Positions 43,581-53,056 of a stretch of 64,000 nucleotides of DNA are shown piece by piece. The DNA lies in assembly GCA_015523295.1 (NCBI GenBank), contig WAKQ01000002.1:1-64000 (forward strand), in the 5' to 3' direction. The first letter of the stretch is position 1. Every line of letters begins with the position of its first letter. Under the pieces are notes generated by a model, which worked only from the letters and a program-made list of their open reading frames with translations, searched no databases and was not told the DNA's origin. The position numbers and the translations under genes were made by a program. The stretch comes from Desulfurococcales archaeon. Lineage in GTDB: Archaea > Thermoproteota > Thermoprotei_A > Sulfolobales > NBVN01.

Positions 43581-44585
43581 ATGCACTCCACACATACATG
43601 CGATGAAGCTTTTGAAAGAGTTGAGAAGATCGCTAAAGACCTGAAAAGCGGGGCTATACTAGGTTCTACTGAAGCCGCTTTCGTAGTTTTCAGGGAGATT
43701 AGGGAAGCTTCGACCGCATGTGGTAAATTATTTAGTAAATACCTCCTGCAGGCACTTCCCTCTTTTATAGAGGCAAGGCCTACATCAATAATAATGAAAA
43801 ACCTAATTCGGAATTACCTTGAAGAGCTGATTAAAGAAGCGAGTGAACATGGTTTCGATGAGGCTAGAGGAAGAACCCCTGAGATAATAGATAGCATTCT
43901 AGGAGATGTGACAAAAGTTCAGGAAGCTGTAGCAAGAGTGGGAGCTAAGAGGGTTACTGATGATGGCACAATTCTTATTCACTCGTACAGCAGTACCGTG
44001 TTGAAGCTTCTTGAGATCGCTAAAGAGTCCGGGAAAAGATTCAAAGTATTTGTTACAGAGTCCAGGCCTATTGGAGAAGGTAAAGTTGCGGCGAGCAGGC
44101 TGGGCGCCTTGGGAATTGATACTACCTTAATTGTAGATTCCGCAGTGAGATATATAATGAAGAAAATAAGCGATGTTTTCTTCAGTGCAGATGCTGTAGC
44201 TGCTAATGGAGCGGTGGTCAACAAGATAGGCACCTCAGCAATAGCGCTAGCAGCTAAGGAGGCGAGAGTCAGAACCTATGTAGCTGCAGGAACATATAAG
44301 TTCGGCCTAGAGACCGTCTTTGGAGAACTGGTGGAAGGTATGGTGCTCAGTGACGCCCGCCTTATAATACCTCCTGAGAAGGTGAATGAGCTGGCTGGGA
44401 GGGTGCTCGTTCGCGCGCCCCTCTTCGATGTCACCCCGCCAGAATATGTAGACGCAATAATCACTGAGATTGGCGTCATAGCACCTCAAGCAATTCCTCT
44501 TGTAATCAAGGAGATTTATGGGTGGCCTCCTAAGGTTGTGAGCCTTGATTCACTGCTAGAAGAGGTGAGAAAACATGCCAGTTAA
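43581..44585 (+). CDS. eIF2B-alpha/ribose-1,5-bisphosphate isomerase paralog lacking the catalytic Cys
   Basis: A 334-residue member of the eIF2B/MtnA/R15Pi family. The C-terminal Rossmann part has NGAVVNKIGTSA and FDVTPPEYVDAIITE. At the catalytic-Cys site of R15P isomerase it has HSYSS (Ser135), as in eIF2B-alpha rather than THCHS. It may be a regulatory aIF2B-like subunit. It overlaps the next paralog by 11 bases. Two 48-base blocks are identical to that neighbour. Confidence 0.8.
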   Translation: MHSTHTCDEAFERVEKIAKDLKSGAILGSTEAAFVVFREIREASTACGKLFSKYLLQALPSFIEARPTSIIMKNLIRNYLEELIKEASEHGFDEARGRTPEIIDSILGDVTKVQEAVARVGAKRVTDDGTILIHSYSSTVLKLLEIAKESGKRFKVFVTESRPIGEGKVAASRLGALGIDTTLIVDSAVRYIMKKISDVFFSADAVAANGAVVNKIGTSAIALAAKEARVRTYVAAGTYKFGLETVFGELVEGMVLSDARLIIPPEKVNELAGRVLVRAPLFDVTPPEYVDAIITEIGVIAPQAIPLVIKEIYGWPPKVVSLDSLLEEVRKHAS

Positions 44586-45582
44586 ATATAAAGAACGTGA
44601 AATCCCGGACTCCGTCGTCAAGATACGTGAAGACATTAGAACTATGGTGATCAGAGGCGCTGGAAAAATTGCTAGGGCTGGAGCGAAGGCTCTCGCACAG
44701 GCTGCTCAAGCATATAGCGGTTTCAGCTTAGATGACTTTCTCAACTATATGGAGGCTGTGGCCGAGTATGTAAGGTCAGCTAGGCCAACGGCAGTGTCCC
44801 TGCCAAATGCAGTGTCCTACGTCATGATCAGACTTAAGAGGCTCCATCCTTCAAGCCTCGAAGAAGCGAGGACAGCTGTAATTAAGGCCGCTGAGGAGTT
44901 CATCGAGTACTCGATTAACTCGGTGAAGATAATTGGAGAGTTAGGAGCCCGAAGGATCTCGAATGGCGATGTCATCATGACACACTGTCATAGTACTGTG
45001 GCGGTCTCAGTAATAGCAACAGCTCATAAACAAGGAAAGGTTCATAAGGTATATGTTAAGGAAACGAGGCCTAAGATGCAGGGATTAATAACTGCAAAAG
45101 CATTGTCCGATGAAGGCCTCGATGTTATACTGATCCCAGATTCCTCAGTGAGATACTTCATGAAAAGAGTGAATAAAGTAGTTGTTGGTGCTGATACTAT
45201 AGCTGCTAATGGAGCGGTTATTAATAAGATAGGCACTTCCCTTGTAGCGCTAGCAGCTAAGGAGGCGAGAGTCAGAACCTATGTAGCTGCAGAGACATAT
45301 AAGTTCAGCCCTCTAACAGTAATAGGCGAGTTAGTACCGATAGAGGTGAGAGAGCCGACAGAGATAGTAGACGAGGCTTGGCTGAAGGAAAATCCGAATG
45401 TGAAGGTATACAATCCAGTCTTCGATGTCACCCCGCCAGAATATGTAGACGCAATAATCACTGAGAAAGGAGTAATCCCTCCGCAAGCAGCAATCCTCAT
45501 CCTCATGGAAGAATACGGGTTAAACGTATCAGACATACTAACCCAGTTTAATGAGGTGAAGGAAGAGGAACTAGGGGAGTAG
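44575..45582 (+). CDS. ribose-1,5-bisphosphate isomerase-like protein
   Basis: A 335-residue paralog of the preceding gene. Unlike it, this copy has THCHS with Cys138, the expected catalytic Cys of R15P isomerase, together with GADTIAANGAVINKIGTS carrying the catalytic Asp. It would convert ribose-1,5-bisphosphate to ribulose-1,5-bisphosphate in the archaeal nucleoside-degradation pathway. The start overlaps the upstream gene by 11 bases, so the pair may form a heteromer. Methylthioribose-1-phosphate isomerase is a less likely alternative. Confidence 0.82.
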   Translation: MPVKYKEREIPDSVVKIREDIRTMVIRGAGKIARAGAKALAQAAQAYSGFSLDDFLNYMEAVAEYVRSARPTAVSLPNAVSYVMIRLKRLHPSSLEEARTAVIKAAEEFIEYSINSVKIIGELGARRISNGDVIMTHCHSTVAVSVIATAHKQGKVHKVYVKETRPKMQGLITAKALSDEGLDVILIPDSSVRYFMKRVNKVVVGADTIAANGAVINKIGTSLVALAAKEARVRTYVAAETYKFSPLTVIGELVPIEVREPTEIVDEAWLKENPNVKVYNPVFDVTPPEYVDAIITEKGVIPPQAAILILMEEYGLNVSDILTQFNEVKEEELGE

Positions 45583-46557
45583 GTAAGCCTTAACTCCGAG
45601 TTTCTTCGTTAGGTAGTTAGTGAAAAGCTCTCCATCAGTGCTTCTTTTAGAATTAACTACAACCGCCTTAGGCCTAGCTAATTGAATGTAGGTAATTAAA
45701 CCTTGGAAGTCTGAGTGATCGCTGAAGGCTACGAGCCACCAATGATGACCCAGTCTTCTAAGAGGGCTTCTAAACTCCCATCCACTGAGTTTTATATGAT
45801 TACCTACTCCATTCTCCCTGTTCTTGAAGAAATGTGTGAAGAATATATACCATCCGTCTTTAATGATGGCATCAGCTTCAGGCGACGATTCCTGATGATA
45901 ATCGCCGATCTTAAACCCATGCTTCTCTAATGCTTTTGTCAATGCATACTGCTTGTAATCCATAATGAAGGGAGCATCTATCCCCTCCTTCCTTAGAAGC
46001 ATCATAACCTCCTGTGTCTTGCCGTAATACCCGTGGATCCAGACAGGGCCCTTCGATAGAAGCTCCTTAACCAGATCCACGAGCACGATGTCTATATAGT
46101 CATCGAATACTCTTCTGAAGGAAGGATTCCCATAAACAGCATCTGTAACGACAATGTCAGCGTTAACTACTGGCGTGTAAGTTCCAGGCTTCTTAAAATC
46201 ACTTGTATACACAATCCTTAAACCCTCATCGTCTTCACATACTACCTGCGCTGTGCCAGGGATATGATAAGCTTTGACAAGCAATACTTCTCCACAACCT
46301 AGTCTAATCCTCTCTCCATATCTCAACGGATGAAGAATTGATTCATTTATCCTGTACCCTAATAGGTTAAGCCATTCTAGAGTTACCGGAGTGCCGATGA
46401 TCTTCGTCGCCTTCCTTGCTGACCTTCCAAGGTATTTTGTGTGATCGGAGTGAACGTGAGAGACCACTCTAACGAGACCGTCTTCATGTCCGTCGATCAC
46501 TAAGGAATCTCTAATCACTATGCCTCCGTGAGGGTTTATTCTGAGGATATTATCCAT
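45571..46557 (-). CDS. metallo-beta-lactamase/beta-CASP nuclease-like protein
   Basis: A 328-residue protein. Metal motif SHVHSDHTKY (about 33-42), then AYHIPGTAQVV (about 95), YTSDFKKPG (about 114) and the C-terminal AFSDHSDFQGL (about 279) are in family order. This is the COG1236-type exonuclease group related to RNA 3' processing and DNA-repair nucleases. It is convergent with the isomerase gene (12-base overlap). RNA versus DNA specificity is not visible. Confidence 0.82.
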   Translation of the reverse strand: MDNILRINPHGGIVIRDSLVIDGHEDGLVRVVSHVHSDHTKYLGRSARKATKIIGTPVTLEWLNLLGYRINESILHPLRYGERIRLGCGEVLLVKAYHIPGTAQVVCEDDEGLRIVYTSDFKKPGTYTPVVNADIVVTDAVYGNPSFRRVFDDYIDIVLVDLVKELLSKGPVWIHGYYGKTQEVMMLLRKEGIDAPFIMDYKQYALTKALEKHGFKIGDYHQESSPEADAIIKDGWYIFFTHFFKNRENGVGNHIKLSGWEFRSPLRRLGHHWWLVAFSDHSDFQGLITYIQLARPKAVVVNSKRSTDGELFTNYLTKKLGVKAYLLP

Positions 46558-46626
46558 GAGGATTCCTCTAACAGGATATTCATATACAGTTTTAGAAAAA
46601 CATTGCCTTAGCAGATAAGGAAATAT

Positions 46627-47901
46627 TTAGGGTTCAAGCCCATACCTTTCTTTTAATACAGTTGTAAATTCGTCTAGGTCTGCATTGATTATGGGAGCAT
46701 CCCCAGCAACCTCTTTCACTATATCTGGATCTTTTAACCCATGTCCAGTCACGAGAACAACAACCTCATCATCTCTACCTACTTTGCCTTCACTTATCGC
46801 TTGCATCAAGCCCGCAAGACCCGCAGCACCTGAGGGTTCAGCAAACACGCCCTCGTAGCTTGCCAGATACTTCATCGCCTTAAGGATTAGCGAGTCGCTC
46901 ACTTCCTCTGCATCCCCTTTCGATTCTTTCAACGCTGTAATGCCTCCGTCTCCATCCCATGGATATGGATCCTCAAGACCCCATGCTATAGTATGGGGTT
47001 TTGGCCAAGGCCTTATATTAAAGGGATCTTGACCCTCCTTGAAAGCCCGTACGAATGGAGGATTACCCGAAGATTGTACAGCAACTAACTTTGGAAGATG
47101 GTCTATGAGCCCCAACTGAACGTAATCCCTAAATCCTTTCCATACACCGGTGAGGAGCGATGCAGCACCTACAGGTACGAACACCCAATCAGGAACCTTC
47201 CAATTCAACTGCTCAACAATTTCATAGGAGATCGTTTTAGGGCCCTCAATCTGATACGGGTTGAAAGGCCCAAAGCTTGGAGAAGGATAGAACCCGTATC
47301 TCTCGTAGGTTAGTCGCATAAGTTTTACGGTTGGATCTTCCTCACCCAACCCTCTGACCTTAAATACCTTTGCACCATAAAATAAGAGCTGAGCTATTTT
47401 TCCATAGCCAGCCTGCTCTATAACGAATGCATAGACGTTCATGCCTGCTTTAGCGGCATATGCCGCTAAAGCAGCTGCTGCATTCCCAGATGATGCCGTG
47501 GTAAGGTTTTTGAAACCGAATTCCTTAGCAACACTCACCGAGACAGACATACCCCTATCTTTAAATGAACCTGTCGGATTCCTGGTCTCATCCTTTAGCC
47601 ATATACGCTTGACGCCTAATTCTCTAGCAAGTCTCTCTGCTTTGATTAGAGGGGTTCCACCTTCACCTAGAGTTACTATATTATCCTCCATTTTAGGAGG
47701 GAGGAGATCAAAGAACTTCCACTGGGACCTCAGGGGGTTTTTCTCTACATACTCTTTTGTATAGAATTCCTTCAGCTTCTCATAATCGTAGTATATGTCA
47801 AGCCTGCCTAAGTCATTTTGGGAACATGTCAGGGGTTTATCCTCGTAGCGGTAGGTCTTACCACATCTTGAACATTTAAGGTAGGCTATATATTTGCTCA
47901 A
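46627..47901 (-). CDS. thrC: threonine synthase
   Basis: A 424-residue PLP enzyme making threonine from O-phosphohomoserine. An N-terminal zinc-ribbon-like segment (CSRCGKTYRYED ... LTC) precedes the PLP-lysine motif PTGSFKDRGMS (about 104-114) and the PLP-phosphate loop VPVGAASLLTG. The length fits the archaeal form. It is the last gene of the minus-strand run from the carbamoyltransferase cluster, 106 bases downstream of the PreA-like gene. Because the homologous bacterial clusters include a PLP fold-II ammonia lyase (YgeX), a different substrate cannot be excluded. Confidence 0.88.
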   Translation of the reverse strand: MSKYIAYLKCSRCGKTYRYEDKPLTCSQNDLGRLDIYYDYEKLKEFYTKEYVEKNPLRSQWKFFDLLPPKMEDNIVTLGEGGTPLIKAERLARELGVKRIWLKDETRNPTGSFKDRGMSVSVSVAKEFGFKNLTTASSGNAAAALAAYAAKAGMNVYAFVIEQAGYGKIAQLLFYGAKVFKVRGLGEEDPTVKLMRLTYERYGFYPSPSFGPFNPYQIEGPKTISYEIVEQLNWKVPDWVFVPVGAASLLTGVWKGFRDYVQLGLIDHLPKLVAVQSSGNPPFVRAFKEGQDPFNIRPWPKPHTIAWGLEDPYPWDGDGGITALKESKGDAEEVSDSLILKAMKYLASYEGVFAEPSGAAGLAGLMQAISEGKVGRDDEVVVLVTGHGLKDPDIVKEVAGDAPIINADLDEFTTVLKERYGLEP

Positions 47902-48007
47902 ACGGTCACACCTATTCCTTGATTTGCGCTAACTTTATATAAGGAAGTATTAACGTGGTTTAATTAATAAATAATTGTATGGATTATAATTAAAAGCGTT
48001 TAATGCC

Positions 48008-49231
48008 TCAGGCCTTGGGCCAGTAGTCTTCCGGGAACCTTATCGCCTTTGTAGGACATACTGTTGTACATAGGCCGCAACCGTAGCATTTCGATGTATC
48101 CACCAATGCTGCTCTTACCTTACCTTTATCAACTACATGAACTGCGTCATAATCGCATGACTGCTCACATAAACCACATGCTATGCACTTTGAGTCGTCA
48201 ACAACCGGGTTTTTGATCTCATACCAACCTGCTGGATCTAGGGTTAGGTACTTAAGAGACTTGCCCTTGACATCTTCAATGCTTGAGTAGCCATGATCTT
48301 TAAGCCATTTAGCAACACCCTCAGCCAACCTCTTAAATACCTGCGGCCCTTCAACTATTGCTTGAGTACACACCTGAACTGCTGAAGCGCCGGCCATCAC
48401 ATACTCAATCACATCTTCAGGTGTTGATACCCCTCCAACACCTATAATAGGTAATCTTGTCACCTTGGCAATTTCTGCGACTATAGCAACTCCTAAGGGC
48501 TTAATTGCAGGTCCTGAAAGCCATCCATGCCCGAAGGGACCTCCCATAACGGGTCTGCCTGTTTCTATATCTATATGGAGTGCCGGTCCTACTGTATTTA
48601 TAGCGACTATACCGTTCACTCCAGCCTTCTCCAACTCCTTAACTAAGTCGGTTAGACCCCAAATATGGGGGCTTAGCTTGGGGAATATCGGGACATCCAC
48701 AGCCTCTCTTAAGGCTTTAGCAGACTCAACGACAGGCGTGTAATCGTGTCCGAGGTAGTGGGTCGAGAATTCAACTGCATGGGCACCTGCCTTAACCGCT
48801 TTAGGGCCTAACTCCCTCAGTTCATGTGCCTTATAACCTATACTCGCAATCAGCGGTATCCCATGCTTATCTGCTACCTTCCTAGCGTAGGGCAGCTCCT
48901 TGTTGAACCATTGTTCAGGAGGTAGATCTGTCCAAAGCTCAGCATTCAGGAAGCCATAGTAAGCCCCTCTTACCTTTGCCAACTTAGTGATCAACCTACC
49001 TTCTTTATACTGCGGAACTATCAGTTCTATGTTGCCGTTGTTAAGGACTCCCATATGCGGTCTTGGAACCTTAGCAGCAACGACTCCTATAGTTTTGCTC
49101 ACCAACCCTCCTACACCGTTCTCCGCGAGTCTCTCCATAGCCTCTCCATCCCTGGATATCGGGCATGCAGAGTTGAGGATAGGGTTCCTGAATTTTAACC
49201 CAGCTATTTCTACCGTTATATCTATACCCAT
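48008..49231 (-). CDS. dihydropyrimidine dehydrogenase PreA/DHODH-like, with two [4Fe-4S] clusters
   Basis: From ATG 49231 (GGTG 6 bases upstream) the product has about 407 residues. A TIM-barrel flavin domain has NPILNSACPISRDG (about 16-29), FPKLSPHI and IGVGGVSTPEDVIEYVMAGASAVQV (about 265-289). The C-terminal ferredoxin domain has CIACGLCEQSC and CYGCGLCTTVC, two clusters. It may reduce uracil/thymine (or a related ring) with ferredoxin-linked electrons. A partner PreT is not seen. It is likely co-transcribed with the amidohydrolase upstream. Confidence 0.85.
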   Translation of the reverse strand: MGIDITVEIAGLKFRNPILNSACPISRDGEAMERLAENGVGGLVSKTIGVVAAKVPRPHMGVLNNGNIELIVPQYKEGRLITKLAKVRGAYYGFLNAELWTDLPPEQWFNKELPYARKVADKHGIPLIASIGYKAHELRELGPKAVKAGAHAVEFSTHYLGHDYTPVVESAKALREAVDVPIFPKLSPHIWGLTDLVKELEKAGVNGIVAINTVGPALHIDIETGRPVMGGPFGHGWLSGPAIKPLGVAIVAEIAKVTRLPIIGVGGVSTPEDVIEYVMAGASAVQVCTQAIVEGPQVFKRLAEGVAKWLKDHGYSSIEDVKGKSLKYLTLDPAGWYEIKNPVVDDSKCIACGLCEQSCDYDAVHVVDKGKVRAALVDTSKCYGCGLCTTVCPTKAIRFPEDYWPKA

Positions 49232-49251
49232 ATAACTCACCTCTACAAAAT

Positions 49252-50640
49252 TCATGGCTTAAGGTACTCGATCTTATACTTAGGCTCCATGCTTATCATC
49301 CTGTCCCATAATTTATCAATCACCTTATGAGCGTACTCCATTACCTTCTCCGTATCAACATTCACAAGCTTCCTTTCTTTGACAACCCACGATCCATTCA
49401 CTAAGACACCCCATACGTCATTACCTGTGAAAGTGTTTACTAGATGCCCGTATACTGTCCGCTCGTCCAGTGGGGTATGCACAAACTCAGGAGATATTAT
49501 GGTGATGTCAGCATCCTTCCCTACCTCGATTGAGCCTACTCTATCATCAATACCTAATACCCTCGCTGCATCAGAGGTGGCCATTTCAACAATTTTAACC
49601 ACGTCAGTCACTCTAGGGTCTTTCTGGGCTACTTTATGTATTAAATAAGCTGACCTCATATTATCGAATACGTCCATCACATACCCATCATTGCCTAAAC
49701 CTACTGTCAGACCCATCTCCCACATTTTAGGAACGGGAGGCACGCCAACACCGTTTATCATGTTGCTCATCGGGTTATGCGCTATCTTGACATCATGCTG
49801 CTTTAACAGTTTAAGTTCATCATCTATGGCTTGAACCACATGAACCGCAATAAGCTTAGGTGATAGAAAACCTATATCGTTCATTCTTTCAATAGGCCTC
49901 TTACCATATCTCTCTATACTGTGATACACGTCGATTAGCCCTTCTTCGACATGCAGGGCATAAATCGTGCCATATTTTTCGGCGAGTTCCTTAGTCTTAA
50001 TGAGAATATCATCCGTTACAGTGAAGGATGCGTGAACTGTGAAGATCCCCTTAACCTTACTGTTTGGGTCACTCCAAGACTTCTTCACAAACCTTTCATT
50101 TTCTTTCAGTCCTTGATAACCTTCTTCAATACTTCTTCTCTGCGTAACTGAGAAACCGGAGAAACCTTTTATCCCTACTTCCTCAGCGGCCTTAGCAATA
50201 TAATCTAGAGAGTTCTCTACAGCGTTAGGTGCGTCGAGAAGATCCTTAAAGAACGTTGTTCCTGTACGCGCGAGCATTATGGAGCCAAGCAACGCACTTA
50301 TATATATATCCTCGTAAGTAAGTGACTCATCCAGCGCCCACCATATTCTCTGGAGATTCTGCTGAAAATCTGAGGGCGGCTCTATGTGGGCAAACCAAGG
50401 AGAGCCTGTCAGGAGTATTCCGTAGAGGTGTGTATGAACGCAAATGAATCCCGGAGTTACAACTCCATGCTTTACTCTCACCACTTCCTCTGCTTTGTAC
50501 CTAAGAGTGCCATCTCCTGAACCCACATCAACTATTTTTCCATCTCTAATTGCTACATAGCCTCTTGGTATGACCGCCTTTGACTTATCCATAGTGACTA
50601 TGAGGGAGTTATTTATGAGAGTATCAACTTTCTCAGTCAT
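49252..50640 (-). CDS. SsnA/TrzN-like amidohydrolase (COG0402)
   Basis: A 462-residue metal-dependent amidohydrolase. The metal site is visible as VHTHLYG (about 69-75), HVEEG (about 231), HVVQ (about 265), and GNDGYVMD (Asp, about 329). Members deaminate guanine, hydroxypurines or related rings, and SsnA is in bacterial anaerobic purine/urate clusters. The ATGs of this gene and the PreA-like gene downstream are near the same spacer. Substrate identity cannot be read from sequence. Confidence 0.85.
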   Translation of the reverse strand: MTEKVDTLINNSLIVTMDKSKAVIPRGYVAIRDGKIVDVGSGDGTLRYKAEEVVRVKHGVVTPGFICVHTHLYGILLTGSPWFAHIEPPSDFQQNLQRIWWALDESLTYEDIYISALLGSIMLARTGTTFFKDLLDAPNAVENSLDYIAKAAEEVGIKGFSGFSVTQRRSIEEGYQGLKENERFVKKSWSDPNSKVKGIFTVHASFTVTDDILIKTKELAEKYGTIYALHVEEGLIDVYHSIERYGKRPIERMNDIGFLSPKLIAVHVVQAIDDELKLLKQHDVKIAHNPMSNMINGVGVPPVPKMWEMGLTVGLGNDGYVMDVFDNMRSAYLIHKVAQKDPRVTDVVKIVEMATSDAARVLGIDDRVGSIEVGKDADITIISPEFVHTPLDERTVYGHLVNTFTGNDVWGVLVNGSWVVKERKLVNVDTEKVMEYAHKVIDKLWDRMISMEPKYKIEYLKP

Positions 50641-50756
50641 GTAAACATCCCTTATAACTTCGCTTACGTAGGGTTTTAAGTATGTGTTAATTAGGATCTG
50701 ATAAAGTAGATTTAAAGAACTACTTATGCAATCAGAATAAAAATAATGAGAGAGAT

Positions 50757-51719
50757 TTAATCAGGAACTATCATAGTTCCTGATTCTCCTTTAATTACTT
50801 CGTACCCGTTCTTTAGATGGCCTATTAAGGCCTTCTTCCCTCCATGTTTTATGAATCTGATGGCAGCCAACACCTTAGGACCCATGCTGCCAGCCTTAAA
50901 GTGACCTTCCTTATAGTATTTCTCCATCTCAGATACCGTTACTACATCTAGCTTCTTTTGATCAGGCTTCCCGAAGTTCAGGTAAGCGCCATCAACGTCA
51001 GTTAAGATTACGAAGGTACCAACCTCCAGGTTAGTTGCCAGCACCTCACCTGCCAAATCCTTGTCAATGACTGCCTCCACACCCTTTAGAGTTCCGTCAC
51101 TCTCTTGGATTACAGGGATACCCCCGCCACCTGAAGCGATAACTATCCATCCCTCGCTTATAAGTTTCTTCACAGCACCTACCTCAACGTTAGCCTTGGG
51201 ATCTGGAGAGGGGACAACCCTCCTGTACCCTCCTCTAGGATCTTTCTTAATTACCCAACCTTTTTCAGCGGCCAGCTTCTTAGCTTCCTCTTCATCGTAG
51301 TAGCTTCCAACGTACTTTGTTGGATTCTGCCATGCAGGGTCATCCTTGCTTACTAAAACCTGATTGACTATAGCAACAACGCCTTTTACAGAGTCCTTAA
51401 CACCCTCCTTAATCAGCGTATTATGTATTGATTGCATGAGGAGATAGCCTAGCCATCCCTGAGTCATCGCTCCGGCTATGTCCATGGCCAGTGGCGGAAT
51501 CCTGTCCTTCGATCTCTCCATCCACTCCAGGATAACACCGACTTGAGGTCCGTTGCCGTGTGTGATGGCAACTTTATATCCTTCCTTAACTATCTTGACT
51601 ATCGTGTCAGCAGCCCTGTAGGCGTTCTTCCAGTAGTTCTCCGTTGTCCCGATCTCGCCTTTGGTTTGGAATGCGTTTCCTCCTAGTGCAAGAAGGATGT
51701 ATTTCTCGTTCCTCGCCAT
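50757..51719 (-). CDS. arcC: carbamate kinase
   Basis: From ATG 51719 (GGTG 9 bases upstream) the product has about 320 residues. N-terminal LLALGGNAFQ (about 9-18), GNGPQVG (about 57), the SGGGGIPV loop (about 205-212) and the VIDKDLAGEVLA motif (about 224-235) are typical. It converts carbamoyl phosphate plus ADP to carbamate and ATP. Two carbamoyltransferases sit immediately upstream in the same run, so the module can make ATP by substrate-level phosphorylation. Confidence 0.95.
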   Translation of the reverse strand: MARNEKYILLALGGNAFQTKGEIGTTENYWKNAYRAADTIVKIVKEGYKVAITHGNGPQVGVILEWMERSKDRIPPLAMDIAGAMTQGWLGYLLMQSIHNTLIKEGVKDSVKGVVAIVNQVLVSKDDPAWQNPTKYVGSYYDEEEAKKLAAEKGWVIKKDPRGGYRRVVPSPDPKANVEVGAVKKLISEGWIVIASGGGGIPVIQESDGTLKGVEAVIDKDLAGEVLATNLEVGTFVILTDVDGAYLNFGKPDQKKLDVVTVSEMEKYYKEGHFKAGSMGPKVLAAIRFIKHGGKKALIGHLKNGYEVIKGESGTMIVPD

Positions 51720-51769
51720 TATTTGCAACACCTTAGGCATTCATCGGCATGACCTATTAAGTTTAATGC

Positions 51770-52840
51770 TTACTCGTACCTGCTTCCCATAACCATGGCC
51801 ATAACGGCCTTTTGCACGTGAAGCCTGTTCTCAGCTTCCTCGAAGTATAATGACTTCTCATAGGTGTCAAGAACCTCATCAGTGACCTCCATGCCGCGGT
51901 CTGCAGGGCCACAGTGCATATAGTAGGGCTTACCTGCCTCTTCAAGGAGATCCATAGTCACTATCCAGTCCTTGAACTTGTCCTGATAGGCTTTGGCATC
52001 CTCCTTGTGAACCTGCCCGTCAGCACTGTAGGGCGGGAAGAAGCCCTTAGGGCTCCATGCCTTTGGATAGACGAAGGCAGCGCCCTCAAACGCCTCCTTC
52101 ATGTCATAGCTCACAGTGAATGAGCCACCGTAAAGATCTGCAAACTCCTTACCCTTCTTTATGACCTCATCCTGTAGCTCGAAGCCCTTAGGATGAGCCA
52201 CTACTACCTCAGCGCCCATCATAGCAGCAATTAACGCTACGCTCTGAGGCACTGCCAGCGGCTTAAGACCGCCCGAGTAAGCATATGACACTACAAACTT
52301 CTTACCCCTCAGGTTAGGCATTACGTCAAGAGCTGCCTTAATGTCGGCCAAGGCCTGGAAAGGATGGTAAATGTCGTCCTCCATGTTAAGGACTGGAATT
52401 GATGACCACTTGGCAAACTCCTCAATAATCCTATGACCCCTGCCGATAATCCACTTAGCAGCATCTCCGTAGATTCTTATAGCTATACCGTTTCCATACC
52501 TGCTTAACACCCTAGCCACATCCCTGATGGCTTCAGTCTTGTAAGCAACCATATCCTCAGGGAGAGTCGGCGTGTACACGTCGTTAGGGCTTAAGAAGTT
52601 AGCATGGCCTCCGAGCTGGAAAATTCCAGATTCGAAGCTGTTTCTAGTCCTCAAAGACCTGTTATAGAATAGCAGGAATAGGGTTTGACCGGGTAGGTAG
52701 TGAGTAGGAACTTTAGACTTAAATTTACGCTCTAGATCTCTTGCTGCCTCAACTATCTTCTTGATGTCTTCCTGGGTCCTGTTTATGTTTGTCAAGTAAT
52801 GCTGTCCTTCCCAAATACCTACATACCAGGGCTTGCCCAT
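51770..52840 (-). CDS. YgeW-like/non-ornithine carbamoyltransferase, copy 1
   Basis: A 356-residue transcarbamylase-fold protein. The carbamoyl phosphate loop is FYNRSLRTRNSFE (about 57-69), not the STRTR of OTC. HPFQALADI (about 160) replaces HPTQ, and the substrate motif MHCGPADRGMEVT (about 307) replaces the canonical HCLP. These point to a substrate other than ornithine, as in YgeW or N-acylornithine enzymes. It is upstream of carbamate kinase. Confidence 0.82.
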   Translation of the reverse strand: MGKPWYVGIWEGQHYLTNINRTQEDIKKIVEAARDLERKFKSKVPTHYLPGQTLFLLFYNRSLRTRNSFESGIFQLGGHANFLSPNDVYTPTLPEDMVAYKTEAIRDVARVLSRYGNGIAIRIYGDAAKWIIGRGHRIIEEFAKWSSIPVLNMEDDIYHPFQALADIKAALDVMPNLRGKKFVVSYAYSGGLKPLAVPQSVALIAAMMGAEVVVAHPKGFELQDEVIKKGKEFADLYGGSFTVSYDMKEAFEGAAFVYPKAWSPKGFFPPYSADGQVHKEDAKAYQDKFKDWIVTMDLLEEAGKPYYMHCGPADRGMEVTDEVLDTYEKSLYFEEAENRLHVQKAVMAMVMGSRYE

Positions 52841-53056
52841 GGATGTTTACCTCAAACCTAACACTCAATAATTTAATAAAATATATTTGCTTATTGCACT
52901 TAGTTAAATGCTTTTCCGGTTAGATAGGGGTAGTACATGATGTATTAATTGGATTTAATTAATTTTTTAAGTGCCTGAAGCAGAGGTTCCTAATAACGAT
53001 CCTCTTAAAAAGTGGTTGAGTAAGAACTTAGTTAAACCTAGTTTATTTTAATTTAT

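Noticed and set aside
46627-47901. Treating threonine synthase as a YgeX-type ammonia lyase
   Set aside because: The N-terminal zinc-ribbon-like segment and archaeal ThrC length favour threonine synthase; only the neighbourhood hints otherwise.
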